Source: an uncultured Steroidobacter sp. (GTDB taxonomy: Bacteria; Pseudomonadota; Gammaproteobacteria; Steroidobacterales; Steroidobacteraceae). Taken from it: 64,000 nucleotides of DNA. The number at the start of each line of letters is the position of its first letter. The first letter of the stretch is position 1. The position numbers and the translations under genes are program-made. The DNA lies in NCBI GenBank assembly GCA_937864115.1, contig CALMII010000015.1:1-64000 (forward strand). Reading direction: 5' to 3'. This document shows positions 60,560-64,000 of the stretch, piece after piece. The notes below the pieces were generated by a model. The model did no database searches and was not told the DNA's origin. It saw nothing but the letters and a program-made list of their open reading frames with translations.

Positions 60560-62253
60560 AAAATTTCGTTGCCGGACTGCAGAAGGTCGGCCGCGCGCTG
60601 ATGCTGCCGATCGCAGTGTTGCCCGTCGCTGCCTTGCTGTTGCGACTCGGCCAGCCCGATCTGCTGAACGTTCCCGCCATTGCGGCGGCGGGCGATGCGA
60701 TCTTCTCCAACCTCGGCCTGCTGTTCGCCATCGGCGTCGCAGTGGGACTCGCGCGCGAGAATCACGGCGCCGCCGGACTGGCCAGCGTCGTCGGCTACCT
60801 GGTGGCGACGCAAGGTGCCGAGGTCCTGATCCCCGTGCCGGCAAGTGTCGGTGCCGATCTGACGGGCCAGGCGGTAGCCCTTGCGGAAGCGGCATTCCGT
60901 GCGAAGGAGCTTTCCAAGCTCAGCGTGCCCGTCGGCATCATCTCCGGACTGATCGCGGGTGTGCTCTACAACCGTTACAGCGACATGCGCCTGCCCGCAT
61001 ACCTGGCCTTCTTCGGTGGCCGTCGTTTCGTGCCGATCGCGAGCGGTTTTGCCGGCCTGATCGTCGCGCTGTGTTTCGGCTTCGGCTGGCCCGTGCTGGA
61101 ACACGGCATGGATGTCGTCAGCCAGGCGGTGCTCGGTTCGGAATCGATCGGCCTGTTCGCCTACGGCGTGCTCAACCGCGCGCTGATCGTCACCGGCCTG
61201 CATCACATCCTCAACAACATCGCCTGGTTCCTGCTCGGCGACTACCAGGGCGTGACCGGCGATCTCAAACGCTTCTTCGCAGGCGATCCGACCGCCGGCG
61301 CATTCATGAGCGGCTTCTTCCCCGTGATGATGTTCGGCCTGCCGGCGGCGTGCCTTGCGATGTATCGCGCGGCGCGCCCCGAACGTCGCAAGGCGGTCGG
61401 CGGCTTGTTGCTGTCGATGGCGCTCACTTCGTTTCTCACCGGCGTGACGGAGCCGATCGAGTTCTCGTTCATGTTCCTCGCGCCCGTGCTCTATGCCATT
61501 CATGCGCTGCTGACGGGGCTGGCGATGGTGGTGATGGATCTGTTCTCGGTGCGCCTGGGATTCGGCTTCTCGGCCGGCCTGTTCGACTACGTGCTGAACT
61601 TCTCGCGCTCGACGCGGCCGTTGCTGCTGCTGCCGATCGGCCTCGCGTACTTCGCGCTCTATTACGGGCTGTTCCGTTTCGTGATCGTCCGCTTCGATCT
61701 CAAGACGCCGGGACGCGAACCGGAAGACGTGGCGACGACGGTCGACGCAGCAGTGGACGCCGCTCCTGCGCATGGCTGGATCCGCGCGCTGGGCGGCGCG
61801 CACAACCTGACATCGGTCGATGCCTGCACGACGCGCCTGCGGCTGACGATTGCGGATCAGTCGGCAGTCAACGAGGCACAGCTCAGGCAGCTCGGCGCGC
61901 GCGGCGTCGTGCGGCCTTCGGCGAATACCTTGCAGGTCGTGGTAGGGCCGGTCGCCGATCAGCTCGCCGGCGATATTCGCGCGGCGTTGAATGCCGGTAT
62001 CGCAACGGCGGATGCACGGCAGATCGACGTCGCCGCGCTGGCCGCGGCGCTTGGTGGTCGCGCCAACATCGACGAAGTGCGCGTCAGTTCGACCCGTCTC
62101 AGTCTTACGTTGAAGCAGGCAGCGTCGGTCACGGCTGAGGCGATCAAAGCGGCCGGCGCGCGTGCCGCCGTGCACGTGAACGAACGCACCTGGCATGTGA
62201 TCGTCGGCCCGCAGGCGGAACTGGCCGCGCAGGCGCTGCGCGGAGAAGGGTAA
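60556..62253 (+). CDS. nagE: N-acetylglucosamine PTS permease EIICB with a second, degenerate EIIB
   Basis: 565 residues. Residues 1 to about 385 are the EIIC channel (about ten membrane segments; signature GVTEPIEFSFMFLAPVLYAI). About 405-480 is EIIB with phospho-Cys424 (SVDACTTRLRLTI). About 495-560 is a second EIIB-like domain in which the cysteine is replaced by serine at 511 (DEVRVSSTRLSLTL) and which cannot be phosphorylated at that position. It imports and phosphorylates GlcNAc to GlcNAc-6-P. The EIIA function comes from the upstream NagF. Confidence 0.95.
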   Translation: MKNFVAGLQKVGRALMLPIAVLPVAALLLRLGQPDLLNVPAIAAAGDAIFSNLGLLFAIGVAVGLARENHGAAGLASVVGYLVATQGAEVLIPVPASVGADLTGQAVALAEAAFRAKELSKLSVPVGIISGLIAGVLYNRYSDMRLPAYLAFFGGRRFVPIASGFAGLIVALCFGFGWPVLEHGMDVVSQAVLGSESIGLFAYGVLNRALIVTGLHHILNNIAWFLLGDYQGVTGDLKRFFAGDPTAGAFMSGFFPVMMFGLPAACLAMYRAARPERRKAVGGLLLSMALTSFLTGVTEPIEFSFMFLAPVLYAIHALLTGLAMVVMDLFSVRLGFGFSAGLFDYVLNFSRSTRPLLLLPIGLAYFALYYGLFRFVIVRFDLKTPGREPEDVATTVDAAVDAAPAHGWIRALGGAHNLTSVDACTTRLRLTIADQSAVNEAQLRQLGARGVVRPSANTLQVVVGPVADQLAGDIRAALNAGIATADARQIDVAALAAALGGRANIDEVRVSSTRLSLTLKQAASVTAEAIKAAGARAAVHVNERTWHVIVGPQAELAAQALRGEG

Positions 62254-62263
62254 GAACAAACGC

Positions 62264-62304
62264 CTGTGGGGCCGGCTTCCCCATGGGATTCCCTTCGGTC
62301 ACAG
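62264..62304. repeat. palindromic repeat split by small element (left part)
   Basis: CTGTGGGGCCGGCTTCCCCA followed by ATTCCCTTCGGTCACAG, the variant also found (inverted) at 11265-11303. It is interrupted at 62304; CCTCAGCCGGCC, the other half, resumes at 62513, followed by AGTCAGGCTGAAGCCTGACC. Confidence 0.8.
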
Positions 62305-62512
62305 CCCAATGGCGCTGACTTAAGCGCAAGTGCGTTTGTTCTTCCCCTCCTCCGCGCAGCGGGGGAGGGCAGGGAGGGGGTCTTCTCTGATTGGTGGCTC
62401 ACGATGCCCCTCGGGCACACCACTCACTACGGTGGTGGCGTGTTGAATGCAGCTACGGAGAAGATTGGAGAGCGGAAGGAATGGGCCGATCGCTTAAGTC
62501 AGTGCCATCGGG
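62305..62512. mobile_element. 208-bp non-autonomous element (MITE-like) related to the IS4-like element
   Basis: Terminal repeats CCCAATGGCGCTGACTTAAG (62305) and CTTAAGTCAGTGCCATCGGG (ending 62512) match the IS ends at 18-19 of 20 positions and match each other at 20 of 22. There is no transposase inside; the interior contains a CCTCCTCCGCG..GGGGGAGGG repeat and a GGTGGTGGCG stretch. It interrupts a GCCGGC palindromic repeat exactly as the IS does. The IS at 32005 could mobilise it in trans. Confidence 0.85.
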
Positions 62513-62630
62513 CCTCAGCCGGCCTTCAAGAGTCAGGCTGAAGCCTGACCTACAGCAGAAAAGACGCCAATACAGTGCCGTCGGGCTCTGACGGCGCCTG
62601 CCGAAATTTCCATATTCACAAAATCAATCA

Positions 62631-62650
62631 CGCGGCCGGAACCGGCCGCG
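62631..62650. promoter_or_regulatory. perfect palindrome upstream of the cytochrome gene
   Basis: CGCGGCCGG and CCGGCCGCG are 9-bp arms around AA. It lies 55-75 bases upstream of the cytochrome ATG at 62705, within the likely promoter region, so it may be an operator. It may also simply end upstream transcription, as a short stem with no T-run. Confidence 0.35.
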
Positions 62651-62704
62651 CGCACCGCTCATTGGCCATTGATTGCAGCCCACGCCCAGCCAGGGAGAAG
62701 CGTC

Positions 62705-64000
62705 ATGCCATTACCCAGCCCGACCCGCGCGCGACCGAAACATCATCTGGCGTCTGCAGGTATCGCGATGCTGCTGTCCGCCGCCGTCTGTTCCGCCGCC
62801 GAGCCGCCACCGTCGAGCTACATGCCGGTCGTGCCGAAGGAAGATTTCGCGACGACCGTGCAGCGCATGTCGGCCGCGAAGGCCGGCGTCATGCAGCGTC
62901 AGAAAGATCTGCTGAACTCGCGCTACGACCTGGGCAATCGTCCTGTGTCCGGCGTCACCATGTCGAAAGGCAAGGCCGTGCAGGGCGGCGTGCGCGTCAA
63001 GCTGTCGCGCGGCATGACCTGGGAAAAACTCGGCGGGATGTCGCCGGAGCAGATCCGCAACCAGGGTGCGTTTCCCGCCGGCTTCCTGCCGCTGTCGCAT
63101 CCCCACCAGGCCGAAGGCGGCATGGTGTTCCCGCAGTTCCATATCGACGAGATCAAGCGCCAGGAACAGCGCGATCTGACGCGCTTCGACCTGGACTTCG
63201 ATCTGCCCGATCACCTGCTGCCGGAGTTTCCCGCGCCGATCTTCCTGACGACGCGGCCGGATCTGGGCGACGTGTCGCAGGGCAAGCTCGTCACCATCGA
63301 CAACTACTACGAACTGTTCAATGGCATCCTCAATCCCAAGCAACTCGAAGGCCTGCGCTTGCTGGTCACGCCGTTCCCGCAGCAGCAGTTCAACCAGACC
63401 GAGGATCGCCGCACGGTGCGCCCGAGCCGCGGGGTGGTCTGCTTCGACTGTCATGCCAACGGTCACACCAATGCCTCGACGCACCTGGTCGGCGACATCC
63501 GGCCGCAGCAGTTCCGGCATCGCATCGACACGCCTACGCTGCGCGGCGTGAACATCCAGCGACTGTTCGGCTCGCAGCGCGCGCTCAAGACCATCGAGGA
63601 CTTCACCGAGTTCGAACAGCGCGCCGCGTACTTCGACGGCGATCCGGTCATCGCGACCAAGAAGGGCGTGAACGTACTCGAACGCGGCAGCCAGGTGCAC
63701 TTCATGGCGGAATTCCAGGCGCTGCTGGATTTCCCGCCCGCGCCGAAGCTGTCGGTCGTCGACGGCAAACTCGATCCGCGCAAGGCCAGTGCACAGGAAC
63801 TGCGCGGCCAGGAAGTGTTCTTCGGCAAGGGACGCTGCTCCACCTGCCACGTGCCGCCGTACTACACCGACAACCTGATGCACAACCTGCAGACCGAGCG
63901 CTTCTACAAACCCGTCGACGTCAACGGCCGGTTCGCCAGCGCCGACGGTCCGATCAAGACCTTCCCGTTGCGCGGCATCAAGGATTCGCCGCCATACCTG
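62705..64000 (+). CDS. exported multihaem cytochrome c-type protein (5' part)
   Basis: Open to the end of the window (432 codons), so the C-terminus is missing. ATG 62705 has GGGAGAAG 7 bases upstream. A signal peptide (about residues 1-36, ASAGIAMLLSAAVCSAAE) precedes a long helical and loop domain. Haem-binding motifs CFDCH and CSTCH (in RGVVCFDCHANG and GRCSTCHVPPYYTDN) are about 135 residues apart, an arrangement like dihaem cytochrome c peroxidase-related proteins often annotated as cytochrome B6. A periplasmic electron-transfer role is likely; exact function unknown. It is not obviously linked to the nag genes, from which transposon and repeat sequence separates it. Confidence 0.88.
   Translation, partial: MPLPSPTRARPKHHLASAGIAMLLSAAVCSAAEPPPSSYMPVVPKEDFATTVQRMSAAKAGVMQRQKDLLNSRYDLGNRPVSGVTMSKGKAVQGGVRVKLSRGMTWEKLGGMSPEQIRNQGAFPAGFLPLSHPHQAEGGMVFPQFHIDEIKRQEQRDLTRFDLDFDLPDHLLPEFPAPIFLTTRPDLGDVSQGKLVTIDNYYELFNGILNPKQLEGLRLLVTPFPQQQFNQTEDRRTVRPSRGVVCFDCHANGHTNASTHLVGDIRPQQFRHRIDTPTLRGVNIQRLFGSQRALKTIEDFTEFEQRAAYFDGDPVIATKKGVNVLERGSQVHFMAEFQALLDFPPAPKLSVVDGKLDPRKASAQELRGQEVFFGKGRCSTCHVPPYYTDNLMHNLQTERFYKPVDVNGRFASADGPIKTFPLRGIKDSPPYL

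Overview
The window reads as chromosome of a high-GC gammaproteobacterium. TonB-dependent receptors of the Xanthomonas/Caulobacter type, tryptophan-halogenase-like genes beside them, a fused PTS EIIA-HPr-EI protein and a MarR/KefC/PEP-carboxylase housekeeping background all suggest Steroidobacteraceae or a neighbour in the Nevskiales/Xanthomonadales. This placement is an inference from gene content; no rRNA or tRNA gene was seen.

Layout. (1) 1-650: the 3' end of a gene made of 42-bp tandem repeats, then a small exported protein. (2) 799-11180: a candidate sigma-54 promoter and a cyclic-di-GMP-I (GEMM) riboswitch precede an operon of a TlpA-like thioredoxin, periplasmic/TPR proteins, an ExbB/TolQ-like proton channel, two ExbD-like proteins and a TonB-like protein with an AgmX/PglI-type C-terminus. 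This resembles the AglRQS/Glt envelope machines. (3) 11399-26100: mostly housekeeping genes (KefC-like antiporter, PEP carboxylase, MarR regulator, FolD, GNAT, CNB-CNB-rhodanese sensor, pirin, malonyl-CoA synthetase, receiver-GGDEF cyclase). (4) 26135-31899: a one-carbon/SAM-cycle cluster of a PfkB-family (adenosine) kinase, metK, an SAH riboswitch, ahcY, purU and a second folD. (5) 32005-33510: an intact IS4-like element sitting in the centre of a palindromic repeat. (6) 33540-49700: a TonB/FecIR-type uptake locus with a JmjC-like cupin protein, a degenerate and a canonical flavin-dependent halogenase, a TonB receptor, a DUF6445-like protein, an ECF sigma factor, FecR, an STN-domain TonB receptor and a GH97 glycosidase. 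(7) 49684-62253: an N-acetylglucosamine/chitooligosaccharide regulon with NagA, NagB-II, a GntR regulator with candidate operators, a TonB receptor, a GH20 lipoprotein hexosaminidase, EIIA-HPr-EI and NagE. (8) 62705-64000: the start of a multihaem cytochrome.

How it works together. In the nag region, oligosaccharides would cross the outer membrane through the 52878 receptor, be trimmed by the GH20 lipoprotein, be phosphorylated during import by the PTS pair, and be deacetylated and deaminated by NagA and NagB-II under GntR control. The FecI/FecR/STN-receptor trio should sense an extracellular ligand and drive its own locus; GH97 points to an alpha-glycan, while the halogenases and 2OG-oxygenase-like proteins remain unexplained. 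Both a cyclic-di-GMP sensor (riboswitch) and a cyclic-di-GMP producer (GGDEF protein with an intact I-site) are present.

A notable layer is repeats. At least four palindromic or inverted-repeat families are scattered between genes, and one G-rich family has entered three coding regions in frame. An IS element and a 208-bp non-autonomous relative share termini, and both sit in the same palindromic repeat family.
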